DNA of 64,000 nucleotides. Origin: Bacteroides gallinarum DSM 18171 = JCM 13658 (GTDB taxonomy: Bacteria; Bacteroidota; Bacteroidia; Bacteroidales; Bacteroidaceae). Shown piece by piece: positions 17,100-25,791 of this stretch. A model generated the notes under the pieces. The model worked only from the letters and a program-made list of their open reading frames with translations, had not been told where the DNA came from and did no database searches. Within the stretch, counting starts at the first letter, position 1. Each line of letters starts with the position of its first letter. Location: positions 1 to 64,000 of the forward strand of contig NZ_KB894123.1 in the NCBI RefSeq assembly GCF_000374365.1, read 5' to 3'. The translations under genes were made by a program, and so were the position numbers.

Positions 17100-18938
17100 A
17101 TGAAAGAATTCCTCCGACTCCTGCGGCGTTTTGTTCCGCCCTACAAGAAATATCTGATATGGGCCTTATTCCTGAACTTGCTATCGGCAATCCTGAATAT
17201 ATTCTCCTTCGCCCTGATTATCCCTATCCTTCAGATACTTTTCAAAATGGATACCAAGACCTACGAGTTTATCCCTTGGAATACCGTGGGAGTGGGACTG
17301 GAAGATATAGTGGTCAATAACTTCTATTACTACGTTACCGAGCTGATAGCCTCGCAAGGTGGTTCGTTGACCCTGCTGATTCTGGGCATATTCCTGGCGG
17401 GGATGACCCTGCTGAAAGCCTTCTCCTATTTCGCTTCTTCGGCGGTGATGATTCCACTCCGTACGGGCGTGGTACGCGATATCCGCGCACAGGTCTATAA
17501 TAAAGTGCTGCACTTGCCGCTGAGCTTCTTCTCCGAAGAACGGAAAGGTGATATTATTGCCCGCATGAGCGGTGACGTTACCGAGGTGGAAACATCCGTA
17601 ACCAGCTCGCTGGATATGCTGATAAAGAACCCGATACTGATTATAGCCTATTTCGGCACGCTGATAGCTATCAGTTGGCAACTCACGCTGTTCACGTTGC
17701 TGGTACTCCCGGGCATGGGCTGGGTAATGGGTACGGTGGGCAAGAAGCTGAAAAGGCAGTCGCTGGAAGCACAGGCAAAGTGGAGCGACACCATGTCCCA
17801 ACTGGAAGAAACCCTGGGCGGATTGCGCATCATCAAAGCCTTTATTGCCGAGAGCAAGATGCTGGAACGCTTCAACAAGTGCAGCAACGAGTACCGCGAC
17901 GCTATCAACCGGGTAGCCACCCGCCAGGCATTGGCACATCCCATGAGCGAGTTCCTGGGCACATGCGTCATCGTTATCGTGCTATGGTTCGGCGGTACGC
18001 TGATTCTCAGCAACAGCGCCACTATCGACGCCCCCTCGTTTATCTACTACCTGGTGATACTGTACAGTGTTATCAACCCGCTGAAAGAATTTTCCAAGGC
18101 CGGATACAACATACCCAAAGGACTTGCCTCCATGGAACGTATCGACAAGATACTCTTTGCAGAAAACCCTATCAAGGAGCCTGCCCGGCCGAAACCACTC
18201 TCCTCGCTGAATGACAAGGTAGAATTCAAGGACATCAGTTTCAGCTACGACGGTTCGCGCCAGGTGCTGAAACATATCAACCTGACCGTACCCAAAGGCA
18301 AGACTATCGCACTGGTAGGGCAGTCCGGTTCCGGCAAATCGACGCTGGTAGACCTGCTGCCCCGCTATCACGACGTACAGTCGGGCGAGATACGGATAGA
18401 CGGATTGAACATTAAGGATATGCGCATCTCGGACCTGCGCGGCCTGATAGGAAACGTCAACCAGGAAGCTATCCTTTTCAATGACACTTTCTTCAATAAC
18501 ATAGCCTTCGGTGTGGAGAACGCCACCATGGAGCAGGTTATCGAAGCCGCCAAGATAGCCAACGCCCACGATTTCATCATGGATACCGAGAAAGGCTACG
18601 ACACCAATATCGGCGACCGCGGCGGCAAGCTCTCCGGCGGACAACGCCAGCGCATCAGCATTGCCCGCGCCATTCTTAAGAACCCGCCCATACTGATTCT
18701 GGACGAGGCCACCTCCGCGCTCGATACGGAGTCGGAACGCCTGGTGCAGGAAGCTTTGGAACGGCTGATGAAAACCCGCACCACTATCGCCATTGCACAC
18801 CGTCTTTCCACTATCAAGAATGCGGATGAAATCTGCGTGCTCTACGAGGGAGAAATCGTGGAGCGGGGCAAGCACGAGGAACTGCTCGCCAAAGACGGTT
18901 ACTATAAGAAACTGAATGATATGCAGTCTTTGGCATAA
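17100..18938 (+). CDS. msbA: MsbA-like lipid A/glycolipid ABC exporter
   Basis: This 612-residue half-transporter has about six membrane helices in residues 20-330. A nucleotide-binding domain follows, with Walker A GQSGSGKST near 408, signature LSGGQRQRIS near 512, Walker B ILILDEATSALD near 534 and the H-loop AIAHRLSTI. Such dimers flip lipid A-core or other lipids across the inner membrane. Its place beside the glycan genes supports that role. I chose ATG 17100 (MKEFLRLLRRFVPPYKK) because a promoter -7 lies at 17054; the longer frame from 16998 begins upstream of it. Confidence 0.88.
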   Translation: MKEFLRLLRRFVPPYKKYLIWALFLNLLSAILNIFSFALIIPILQILFKMDTKTYEFIPWNTVGVGLEDIVVNNFYYYVTELIASQGGSLTLLILGIFLAGMTLLKAFSYFASSAVMIPLRTGVVRDIRAQVYNKVLHLPLSFFSEERKGDIIARMSGDVTEVETSVTSSLDMLIKNPILIIAYFGTLIAISWQLTLFTLLVLPGMGWVMGTVGKKLKRQSLEAQAKWSDTMSQLEETLGGLRIIKAFIAESKMLERFNKCSNEYRDAINRVATRQALAHPMSEFLGTCVIVIVLWFGGTLILSNSATIDAPSFIYYLVILYSVINPLKEFSKAGYNIPKGLASMERIDKILFAENPIKEPARPKPLSSLNDKVEFKDISFSYDGSRQVLKHINLTVPKGKTIALVGQSGSGKSTLVDLLPRYHDVQSGEIRIDGLNIKDMRISDLRGLIGNVNQEAILFNDTFFNNIAFGVENATMEQVIEAAKIANAHDFIMDTEKGYDTNIGDRGGKLSGGQRQRISIARAILKNPPILILDEATSALDTESERLVQEALERLMKTRTTIAIAHRLSTIKNADEICVLYEGEIVERGKHEELLAKDGYYKKLNDMQSLA

Positions 18939-18957
18939 GGACGGACAACCGTTTTTT
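18937..18957 (+). terminator. Probable terminator after msbA
   Basis: ACGG (18941-18944), loop ACAA and CCGT (18949-18952) are followed by a run of seven T. The core stem is short but extends with A-T and G-T pairs. Confidence 0.45.
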
Positions 18958-19376
18958 TGCGTTTTTCTCGTCACTCGTCACTTTTTGGAATAAAGCATTG
19001 GAAATAAGTATTTTACCGAGTGACGACAACCGGTATGAGCAGTGATGACCGGATGTTGGTCGTCACTCTGTATTCTGTATCTTCTTGAATAAAGCCGCTT
19101 ATTATTGAAGCTCTAAATAGAATTAATTGCCCGTATAAATTGCATAACCTACCGGATTACATAAATCCCGCATGAAGCCGGCCCCGTCGTATTGTCCCGG
19201 ATTAGGTTGACTGATTGCCACAGCCTACGCTTCGCTTTCCGGAAACACGCTGCGTATTCCTTGCCGCTCTTGTGTAAAACCTCTTTTCGCATAGGCGGAA
19301 ATGCCGTTATCCTTCTGCTTAAATCCCGTTTTCCAGTTGTGGGCTCTCCGGTTGCCAACTGTGTGCCGTGCGGTTT

Positions 19377-19406
19377 GCAGTTGCGGGCCCGACAGCCCGC
19401 AACTGC
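19377..19406. repeat. Perfect 12-bp inverted repeat, 6-base loop
   Basis: GCAGTTGCGGGC (19377-19388) and GCCCGCAACTGC (19395-19406) pair perfectly. There is no T-run, so it is not a typical terminator. It may be a palindromic intergenic repeat. Confidence 0.7.
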
Positions 19407-19461
19407 GGGACGAAGTTTTACATGCTGTACCGGTCTGTTTTAGTAAGGGTATAACCGTATT

Positions 19462-19487
19462 ATCCCGTTGGAGAAGCGGGATTTTTT
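19462..19487 (+). terminator. Terminator-like hairpin
   Basis: ATCCCG (19462-19467) pairs with CGGGAT (19477-19482) and is followed by five more T. It points rightward, toward the convergent end of the RNase H gene, so it may end a non-coding transcript or read-through from msbA. Confidence 0.45.
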
Positions 19488-19514
19488 AGTGGGGGCAGAA
19501 GCGTTTCCACCCGT

Positions 19515-20156
19515 TTATTTCCTCCCGAAGTCTGCGGGTATTTCTCCCCATTGCCGGGTTTCCCATTTAAGGATAGGGGTGGAGTAGGTGTTCTCGCGCA
19601 GCCATTTCTCGGCGCGTTCTATCAGTTGGAAGAGTGTTTCGGTCTTGGAATCGCGCGGTAGCTTGGTTTTGCACTTCTTCTGCTTCACCCAGCCGATAGC
19701 GTTGACGCTGTCGCTGTAGATAGGCATGTCGTAACCTTTCTGTTTCAGCAGGGCGAGGCCGTGTACAATGGCGAGGAACTCGCCGATATTGTTGGTTCCG
19801 TACACGGGGCCGAAATGGAAAATCTGCTGCCGGCTGGCAACGTGCACCCCCCGGTATTCCATTGCGCCGGGGTTTCCGCTGCATGCGGCATCTACGGCAA
19901 GGCTGTTTTCGAGTACGGCAGGCGGAAGGGTATCTGTCTTTTGAGGCTGTCCGGGTTGCCCGCCGCCTGCGGGGGTGGTGCGCTTGATGTAGTCGTACGG
20001 AGAAGCGGCAAAGGCTTTCTCTGCTTCCTCGCGAGTGTCGAACGACTTGAATTTCGCTCCTTCGTAACCTTTGGTTTGTAACTGGCAGTCTGTCCAGGAG
20101 GTATAAATGCCCGGAGTGCCGCCTGCCCATACTACATAGAATTTCTCTTTCTTCAT
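19515..20156 (-). CDS. Ribonuclease H with N-terminal viroplasmin domain
   Basis: This 213-residue protein has two parts. Residues 5-50 form a viroplasmin-like RNA/DNA-hybrid-binding domain (KFYVVWAGGTPGIYTSW ... FKSFDTREEAEKAF). Residues 75-213 form the RNase HI domain, with catalytic Asp in VDAACSGNPGA, Glu in NNIGEFLAI and Asp in IYSDSVNAIGW. It cleaves the RNA strand of RNA-DNA hybrids. This two-domain form is common in Bacteroidetes. A -7 element TACCTTTG at 20165-20172 lies just upstream of the start. Confidence 0.92.
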   Translation of the reverse strand: MKKEKFYVVWAGGTPGIYTSWTDCQLQTKGYEGAKFKSFDTREEAEKAFAASPYDYIKRTTPAGGGQPGQPQKTDTLPPAVLENSLAVDAACSGNPGAMEYRGVHVASRQQIFHFGPVYGTNNIGEFLAIVHGLALLKQKGYDMPIYSDSVNAIGWVKQKKCKTKLPRDSKTETLFQLIERAEKWLRENTYSTPILKWETRQWGEIPADFGRK

Positions 20157-20164
20157 AACTCGGG

Positions 20165-20172
20165 CAAAGGTA
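20165..20172 (-). promoter_or_regulatory. -7 element upstream of the RNase H gene
   Basis: TACCTTTG on the minus strand fits TAnnTTTG and lies 8 bases before the start codon. A CAAA complement for -33 is present but too close (13 bases). Confidence 0.35.
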
Positions 20173-20240
20173 CGAATATATTTCGCAAATCAGAACAACT
20201 TATCCCTTCCGCTTGTTATCTTAAGAAGATAATAACGATA

Positions 20241-20858
20241 ATGAAAAGAAAATATATGAAAAGAACATTCGCAGAAGCGCTGGAACACCGGCGCAGCTAT
20301 TATTCCATAGGCAGCGACTCTCCCGTCCTGGACGAGGAGGTGGTGCATATCGTACGTACAGCGGTAAAGTATGTGCCGTCGGCTTTCAACTCGCAGTCCA
20401 CGAGAATCGTGCTCTTGCTGGGCGATGAACATAAGAAACTGTGGGATATCGTAAAGAGTACTTTGAAACAGCGTATCCCGTCCGAAGCCTTCGTGAAGAC
20501 GGAGGCCAAGATTGACGGCTGTTTTGCTTGCGGGCACGGTACTGTACTCTATTTCGAGGATACGGACGCTGTGAAGAAGTTGCAGGATGCCTTCCCCTCT
20601 TACAGCGGGAACTTCCCCACCTGGTCGCAACACACCTCGGCCATGCACCAGCTCGCCATTTGGACGATGCTCGAGGATGCCGGATTGGGGGCTTCGCTGC
20701 AACATTACAACCCGCTGATTGACGATGAAGTACGCCGTACCTGGAAGTTGCCCGAAAGCTGGATGCTGATAGCCGAGATGCCCTTCGGCACACCGCTTGC
20801 CGAACCGGGAGAAAAGGAGTTCCGGGAGCTGAGCGAGCGGATTAAGATTTTCCGCTGA
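20241..20858 (+). CDS. Nitroreductase family protein
   Basis: This 205-residue flavoprotein begins with the FMN-binding segment FAEALEHRRSYYSIG, where the arginines contact FMN. VKYVPSAFNSQSTRIVLL near residue 50 is also conserved, and a C-terminal half with LAIWTMLEDAGLGASLQHYNP near residue 140 follows. It resembles the short HBN/YdfN-type nitroreductases that use NAD(P)H to reduce quinones or nitro groups. Physiological substrate is unknown. A second start at the Met in MKRTFAEAL (20256) is possible. It stands alone, divergent from the RNase H gene. Confidence 0.87.
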   Translation: MKRKYMKRTFAEALEHRRSYYSIGSDSPVLDEEVVHIVRTAVKYVPSAFNSQSTRIVLLLGDEHKKLWDIVKSTLKQRIPSEAFVKTEAKIDGCFACGHGTVLYFEDTDAVKKLQDAFPSYSGNFPTWSQHTSAMHQLAIWTMLEDAGLGASLQHYNPLIDDEVRRTWKLPESWMLIAEMPFGTPLAEPGEKEFRELSERIKIFR

Positions 20859-20891
20859 GTGTGGAATAGCTTCGTTATGCGGTTACTTGTC

Positions 20892-21057
20892 TTTGCTCTG
20901 AAAGCGAAAATAAGCTGTACTTCGGCATAAAAAAAGAACAAGTTCGTTTTATTCTGCTTTCAGTTTGCATTATCTTTGCTCTAAAAGCGAAGATAAGCTG
21001 CGCCTCGGCATAAAAAATGAACAAGTTCATTTTATTCTGCTCTCGGTTTGCATTATC
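20892..21057 (+). repeat. Two tandem 83-bp repeats upstream of aroK
   Basis: Copy 1 spans 20892-20974 and copy 2 spans 20975-21057; they differ at only about nine positions. Each has a GAAC-AA-GTTC palindrome and ends in GTTTGCATTATC, so that with the following TTTG each junction forms a perfect -7 element TATCTTTG (20971-20978 and 21054-21061). The unit therefore carries a promoter, and the duplication gives two in tandem before aroK. Confidence 0.85.
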
Positions 21058-21061
21058 TTTG
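21054..21061 (+). promoter_or_regulatory. -7 element of the aroK promoter (second of a tandem pair)
   Basis: TATCTTTG lies 20 bases before ATG 21082. The same element occurs 83 bases upstream at 20971-20978 because of the tandem duplication. Confidence 0.5.
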
Positions 21062-21081
21062 TGCCCAAACGGTAAGCAACT

Positions 21082-21609
21082 ATGATACGTATCTTTTTAA
21101 CCGGCTACATGGGAGCCGGTAAGACGACTTTGGGAAAGGCTTTTGCCCGCGAATTGGATGTACCCTTCATCGACCTGGACTGGTACATCGAAGAACGTTT
21201 TCACAAATCTATCCGTGAACTGTTCACCGAGCGGGGGGAAGCCTCTTTCCGTGAGTTGGAGCGGAACATGCTGCACGAGGTGTCCGAGTTCGAGGATGTG
21301 GTTATCTCGACCGGCGGCGGCACTCCTTGTTTCTTCGACAATATGGATTATATGAACGGGCACGGGCAGACCGTTTTTCTCGACGTACATCCCGATATAC
21401 TGTTCGACCGCCTGCGGGTGGCCACCCGGCAGCGCCCTATCTTGCAAGGCAAGACGGACGACGAGCTGCGCTCCTTTATCGTGGAGGCGCTGGCGAAGCG
21501 TGCGCCTTTCTACTCGCAGGCGCGTTACCGTTTCGATGCCGGAAGCTTGGAGAGCAGGAGCCAGATAGCTGCGTCCGTGCAGCAACTACGTACTCTCCTG
21601 GACGTTTAA
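21082..21609 (+). CDS. aroK: Shikimate kinase
   Basis: This 175-residue P-loop kinase phosphorylates shikimate at the 3-hydroxyl in chorismate synthesis. It has Walker A GYMGAGKTT at residues 8-16, a shikimate-binding DLDWYIE near 32 and the motif STGGGTPCF near 78. The lid Arg is in RQRPILQ near residue 115. Length is normal. Two tandem copies of a promoter-bearing repeat lie directly upstream. Confidence 0.95.
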   Translation: MIRIFLTGYMGAGKTTLGKAFARELDVPFIDLDWYIEERFHKSIRELFTERGEASFRELERNMLHEVSEFEDVVISTGGGTPCFFDNMDYMNGHGQTVFLDVHPDILFDRLRVATRQRPILQGKTDDELRSFIVEALAKRAPFYSQARYRFDAGSLESRSQIAASVQQLRTLLDV

Positions 21610-21665
21610 TCTCTTGTAAATGTGTGTTTTTCGCCCGAAAAGGCAGGATGTTCCGGATTTATCAT

Positions 21666-21673
21666 TATTTTTG
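21666..21673 (+). promoter_or_regulatory. -7 element upstream of speA
   Basis: TATTTTTG fits TAnnTTTG and lies 71 bases before the speA ATG. No good -33 TTTG was found. Confidence 0.35.
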
Positions 21674-21715
21674 CATTCCTTAATTAAGGTAATACCTCCG
21701 GTTGGATATAGTAAT

Positions 21716-21741
21716 TTGTAAATAGTCAAATAGTAAATGTA
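21716..21741 (+). repeat. Dispersed leader motif, copy 1 (speA)
   Basis: This 26-base AT-rich motif (TTGTAAATAGTCAAAT followed by GTAAAT) ends 3 bases before speA. It matches 24 of 26 bases with the sequence ending 3 bases before sufC (35276-35301). Confidence 0.65.
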
Positions 21742-21744
21742 CTG

Positions 21745-23637
21745 ATGAGAAAATGGCGTATTGAAGATTCGGAAGAGCTGTACAACATCACTGGTTGGGG
21801 CACTTCGTACTTTGGTATCAATGACAAGGGTCATGTAGTAGTAACACCGCGCAAAGACGGGGTGGGCGTCGATTTGAAGGAGCTGGTGGACGAGTTGCAG
21901 TTGCGCGACGTAACGGCTCCCATGCTGGTGCGCTTCCCCGATATCCTCGACAACCGGATTGAGAAGATTTCCTGCTGTTTCAGGCAGGCGGCGGAGGAGT
22001 ATGGCTACAAGGCGGAGAACTTTATTATCTATCCTATTAAAGTGAATCAGATGCGCCCCGTGGTAGAGGAAATTATCAGCCACGGCAAGAAGTTCAACCT
22101 CGGGTTGGAGGCGGGTTCCAAGCCGGAGCTGCATGCAGTGATTGCTATCAATATGGACTCCGATTCGTTGATTATCTGCAACGGCTATAAGGACGAGAGC
22201 TACATAGAGCTTGCTTTGCTGGCGCAGAAAATGGGCAAACGCATCTTCCTCGTGGTAGAAAAACTGAACGAGCTGAAACTGATTGCCAAAATGGCGAAGC
22301 AATTGAACGTGAAGCCCAATATCGGCATTCGTATCAAGCTGGCTTCATCGGGAAGCGGCAAGTGGGAGGACTCCGGCGGCGATGCCAGCAAATTCGGCCT
22401 GTCGTCCAGCGAACTGCTCGAAGCACTCGACTTTATGGCGGATAAGGGTATGCAGGATTGTCTGAAATTGATACATTTCCATATCGGCAGCCAGGTAACG
22501 AAAATCCGCCGTATCAAGACGGCCTTGCGCGAGGCGTCGCAGTTCTATGTGCAGTTGCATGCCATGGGGTTCAATGTGGAATTCGTGGACATCGGCGGCG
22601 GTCTGGGCGTGGACTACGACGGAACGCGTTCCTCCAATAGCGAGGGCAGTGTAAACTATTCCATTCAGGAATATGTGAACGACTCCATATCTACTTTGGT
22701 GGATGCCAGCGATAAGAACGGCATTCCCCACCCCAATATAATAACGGAGAGCGGACGTGCCCTGACGGCACATCACTCGGTACTTATCTTCGAGGTGCTG
22801 GAAACGACCAACCTGCCCGAGTGGGACGATGACGAAGAGGTGACCGAGAACGACCACGAGCTGTTGCAGGAACTTTACGGCATTTGGGACACCCTGAACC
22901 AGAACAGGATGTTGGAGGCCTGGCATGATGCGCAGCAGATACGCGAGGAGGCGCTCGACTTGTTCAGCCACGGTATCGTGGACTTGCAGACCCGTGCCAA
23001 GATAGAGCGTTTGTACTGGTCTATCATGCGCGAGGTAAATCAGATTGCCAGCGGGCTGAAGCATGCGCCCGACGAATTCCGCGGGCTTCCCAAGCTGTTG
23101 GCGGATAAATACTTCTGTAACTTTTCGCTTTTCCAGTCTTTGCCGGACTCCTGGGCGATAGACCAGATATTCCCCATTATGCCTATCCAGCGCCTGGAGG
23201 AAAAACCAGACCGGACGGCTACGTTGCAGGATATTACCTGCGACTCGGACGGCAAAATAGCCAATTTCATTTCTACGAAGAATGTGTCGCATTACCTGCC
23301 GGTGCACTCTTTGAAGAGCAAAGAGCCGTATTATGTGGGGGTGTTCCTGGTGGGCGCCTATCAGGAAATTCTCGGCGATATGCACAACCTGTTCGGTGAT
23401 ACGAACGCCGTACACGTGTCTGTAAGCGATAAGGGTTATACCGTGGAGCAGGTTATCGACGGCGAAACGGTGGCGGAGGTACTGGATTATGTGCAGTACA
23501 GTCCGAAGAAGCTGGTGCGCACCTTGGAGACGTGGGTTACCCAGTCTGTAAAGGAAGGGCGTATATCGCTGGAAGAGGGAAAGGAATTTTTGTCTAACTA
23601 TCGTTCCGGCTTGTACGGATATACGTATTTGGAATAA
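21745..23637 (+). CDS. speA: Biosynthetic arginine decarboxylase
   Basis: This PLP enzyme turns arginine into agmatine, the first step of polyamine synthesis by the agmatine route. The 630 residues match SpeA. The PLP lysine is in FIIYPIKVNQMRPVV near residue 99, and GLEAGSKPEL follows. IHFHIGSQV near 248 and the glycine-rich VDIGGGLGVDYDG near 285 bind the cofactor phosphate. The SpeA-specific insertion and C-terminal domain are present. Its stop shares a base with the argB start (TAATG), so both are cotranscribed. Confidence 0.96.
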   Translation: MRKWRIEDSEELYNITGWGTSYFGINDKGHVVVTPRKDGVGVDLKELVDELQLRDVTAPMLVRFPDILDNRIEKISCCFRQAAEEYGYKAENFIIYPIKVNQMRPVVEEIISHGKKFNLGLEAGSKPELHAVIAINMDSDSLIICNGYKDESYIELALLAQKMGKRIFLVVEKLNELKLIAKMAKQLNVKPNIGIRIKLASSGSGKWEDSGGDASKFGLSSSELLEALDFMADKGMQDCLKLIHFHIGSQVTKIRRIKTALREASQFYVQLHAMGFNVEFVDIGGGLGVDYDGTRSSNSEGSVNYSIQEYVNDSISTLVDASDKNGIPHPNIITESGRALTAHHSVLIFEVLETTNLPEWDDDEEVTENDHELLQELYGIWDTLNQNRMLEAWHDAQQIREEALDLFSHGIVDLQTRAKIERLYWSIMREVNQIASGLKHAPDEFRGLPKLLADKYFCNFSLFQSLPDSWAIDQIFPIMPIQRLEEKPDRTATLQDITCDSDGKIANFISTKNVSHYLPVHSLKSKEPYYVGVFLVGAYQEILGDMHNLFGDTNAVHVSVSDKGYTVEQVIDGETVAEVLDYVQYSPKKLVRTLETWVTQSVKEGRISLEEGKEFLSNYRSGLYGYTYLE

Positions 23638-24410
23638 TGAGAGAGAAACTGACGGTGATTAAGGTGGGTGGCAAGATTGTGGAAGAAGAGGCTGCCCTCT
23701 GTAAGTTGCTGGACGACTTTGCTGCTATCGGCGGCTATAAGGTGCTGGTGCACGGCGGCGGACGTTCGGCAACGAAGATTGCAGCCCGGTTGGGTATCGA
23801 GAGCAAAATGGTGAACGGACGCCGCATTACCGATGCCGAGACTTTGAAGGTGGTGACAATGGTGTATGGCGGGCTGGTAAACAAGAATATCGTTGCCGGC
23901 TTACAGGCGCGGGGCGTGAATGCGCTGGGGTTGACGGGGGCGGATATGGATGTGATTCGCTCCGTGAAGCGCCCGGTAAAGGAGGTGGACTACGGTTTTG
24001 TAGGCGATGTGAAGCAGGTGAACGGAGATTTCCTGGGCGGGCTTATCCGCCGGGGTGTCGTTCCGGTAATGGCTCCGCTGACGCACGACGGCGAGGGGCA
24101 TATGCTGAATACGAATGCCGACACGATTGCCGGCGAAACCGCCAAGGCGTTGTCCGGCCAGTTCGACGTGACACTGGTGTATTGCTTTGAAAAGAAAGGT
24201 GTGCTGCGCGACGAGAACGATGACGACAGCGTCATTCCCCGGATTACCCGGGAGGAGTTTGAACGGTATGTTGCCGAAGGAGTAATCCAGGGCGGTATGA
24301 TTCCCAAGTTGGAGAATTCTTTCGAGGCATTGGATGCCGGGGTATCAGAGGTCGTAATTACTTTAGCTTCAGCTATTAACAGTAACGGTGGAACCCGTAT
24401 CATAAAATAA
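23637..24410 (+). CDS. argB: Acetylglutamate (or succinylglutamate) kinase
   Basis: This 257-residue amino-acid kinase phosphorylates an N-acylated glutamate in arginine synthesis. IKVGGKIVEE at the start and VHGGGRSATKIAARLG near 38-53 bind ATP and substrate. NADTIAGETAKAL near residue 160 and GGMIPKLENSFEAL near 220 are family motifs. Bacteroides arginine synthesis is reported to use N-succinyl intermediates, so the natural substrate may be succinylglutamate. Overlap with speA by one base couples arginine production and decarboxylation. Confidence 0.93.
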   Translation: MREKLTVIKVGGKIVEEEAALCKLLDDFAAIGGYKVLVHGGGRSATKIAARLGIESKMVNGRRITDAETLKVVTMVYGGLVNKNIVAGLQARGVNALGLTGADMDVIRSVKRPVKEVDYGFVGDVKQVNGDFLGGLIRRGVVPVMAPLTHDGEGHMLNTNADTIAGETAKALSGQFDVTLVYCFEKKGVLRDENDDDSVIPRITREEFERYVAEGVIQGGMIPKLENSFEALDAGVSEVVITLASAINSNGGTRIIK

Positions 24411-24471
24411 TCCGAAAAAAAGTGGCGGTAGGCTGTAACTTCCGGCCTGCTGAACCGTCAATTAATTAGAG

Positions 24472-24981
24472 ATGCAAGAAATCAGCTTTCGTAATGACAT
24501 TCTCCCTCTGAAAGACAAGCTCTTTCGGTTGGCCCTGAGAATTACATTCGACAGGGCAGAAGCGGAAGATGTTGTGCAGGAAACACTGATTAGGGTGTGG
24601 AACAAGCGTGACGAGTGGTCGCAGTTCGGCTCTGTCGAGGCTTATTGCCTGGCAGTAGCAAGAAATCTGGCAATAGACCGGAGCGAACGGAAAGATGCTC
24701 AAACGGTGGAGCTGACACCCGATATGGAAAAGGTTTCCGATGCATCGGGTCCTTACGAAAGGTTGGTGAACAGGGAGCGAATGGCATTGGTGCACCGTCT
24801 GATAAATGAGCTTCCCGAAAAACAGCGCTTGATTATGCAGTTGAGGGATGTGGAGGGTAAGAGCTACAAGGAGATAGCGGCAGTCTTGAATTTGACGGAG
24901 GAACAGGTGAAGGTGAATCTTTTCAGGGCGCGGCAGAAAGTTAAACAACGGTTTATCGATATAGAAGGTTATGGACTTTAA
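24472..24981 (+). CDS. ECF-type sigma factor
   Basis: This 169-residue sigma factor has region 2 (residues 10-75, with AEDVVQETLIRVWNKRDEW for core binding and -10 melting). Region 4 spans about 108-160 and holds the HTH stretch SYKEIAAVLNLTEEQVKVNLFRARQ. It lacks regions 1 and 3, as ECF members do. It overlaps the next gene, a membrane protein, by 11 bases, which suggests a sigma/regulator pair. Target promoters are unknown. Confidence 0.92.
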   Translation: MQEISFRNDILPLKDKLFRLALRITFDRAEAEDVVQETLIRVWNKRDEWSQFGSVEAYCLAVARNLAIDRSERKDAQTVELTPDMEKVSDASGPYERLVNRERMALVHRLINELPEKQRLIMQLRDVEGKSYKEIAAVLNLTEEQVKVNLFRARQKVKQRFIDIEGYGL

Positions 24982-25453
24982 ATATATAGAACAGCTTTTG
25001 GAACGCTATTGGCAGTGCGAGACTTCTCTGGAGGAGGAGGCGCAGTTGCGTGCTTTCTTTACGAAAGGGGATGTACCCGGACATCTGCTCCGTTACAAAG
25101 ATTTGTTTGTATATCAGCAGCTTCAACAGGAGGAGCACCTGGGTGCGGATTTCGACGCACGGGTACTTGCCCGGGTCGAGGCTCCGGTGGTGAAGGCAAG
25201 GCGCATGACGCTTGCCGCGCGCTTCATGCCGTTGTTCAAAGCCGCTGCGGTAGTGGCGGTGGTGCTTTCGTTGGGCAATATGATGCAACACTCGCTCTTT
25301 GCCGATGTACAGGAAGTAGCCGCAGCCGATACTATCGGTAAACAGATTTCCGCTCCGTCGGTAGCTCTCTCGGGAGAGGCGGCGGTAACGCACGAGAAGC
25401 AGATGCTGGATAGCCTGCACCGTGTGAACCGGGGAAAGGAAATCAAGGAATAG
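24971..25453 (+). CDS. Single-pass membrane protein, likely anti-sigma partner
   Basis: The 160-residue product has a soluble N-terminal part (1-80) with an acidic helix, LLERYWQCETSLEEEAQLRAFF. A single membrane helix follows at about 87-105 (LFKAAAVVAVVLSLGNMM), then a short outer tail. Orthologs are often mislabelled pyruvate ferredoxin oxidoreductase, but no such domain is visible. Layout, overlap with the ECF sigma gene and single membrane span fit an anti-sigma factor. No zinc-binding HxxxCxxC motif is present. Confidence 0.7.
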   Translation: MDFKYIEQLLERYWQCETSLEEEAQLRAFFTKGDVPGHLLRYKDLFVYQQLQQEEHLGADFDARVLARVEAPVVKARRMTLAARFMPLFKAAAVVAVVLSLGNMMQHSLFADVQEVAAADTIGKQISAPSVALSGEAAVTHEKQMLDSLHRVNRGKEIKE

Positions 25454-25587
25454 ACATTTTTCATTTGCTTTTTAAATAACATTTTCATTTGCTTTAAAAT
25501 ATAGTTAGTGTGCTTTTATTAAAACAAAAAACAGAGGCTGTGAAGTTTCAATTCTCTCAAAATTTATAAGAACTAACTAAGATAAAT

Positions 25588-25618
25588 GGGACGCCGCGTG
25601 ATGCAGCGTCCCTTTTAT
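25588..25618 (+). terminator. Rho-independent terminator of the sigma-factor operon
   Basis: GGGACGC (25588-25594) pairs with GCGTCCC (25606-25612) and is followed by TTTTAT. It lies 134 bases after the membrane-protein gene. Confidence 0.65.
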
Positions 25619-25626
25619 GTGTTATT

Positions 25627-25791
25627 ACGGAGGGTACAGAGTTTTTCACCACAGAGCACACGGAGTTTCACAGAATTTTTTTCTTTTTTACTTTGTGGTA
25701 TGGAGGGCACAGAGCTTTTCACCACAGAAGGCACGGAGTTTCACAAAGTCTTTTTTACTTTGTACTACGGAGTACACAGAGTTTTGCAGAG
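25627..25791. repeat. Degenerate tandem repeats (CACAGAG/CACGGAGTTTCAC)
   Basis: A unit of about 70-74 bases beginning GGAGGG(T/C)ACAGAG occurs at 25627 and 25701, with a third partial copy at about 25770. Reverse-oriented pieces (CTCTGTGCCCTCTGTGGTG) follow near 25876. Such sequences look like the dispersed intergenic repeats of Bacteroides. Confidence 0.65.

Larger units (their letters stand above)
18939..19514. other. Non-coding gap of 576 bases with several hairpins
   Basis: No convincing gene was found. The gap holds inverted copies of a GTCACTC/GAGTGAC motif at about 18971-19070, a perfect 12-bp stem at 19377-19406 and a terminator-like stem at 19462-19487. The small open frames on both strands here lack family features and good start sites. 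Confidence 0.5.

Noticed and set aside
19192-19489. Small plus-strand frames in the gap before the RNase H gene
   Set aside because: Atypical composition, overlapping hairpins, no similarity I can recognise.
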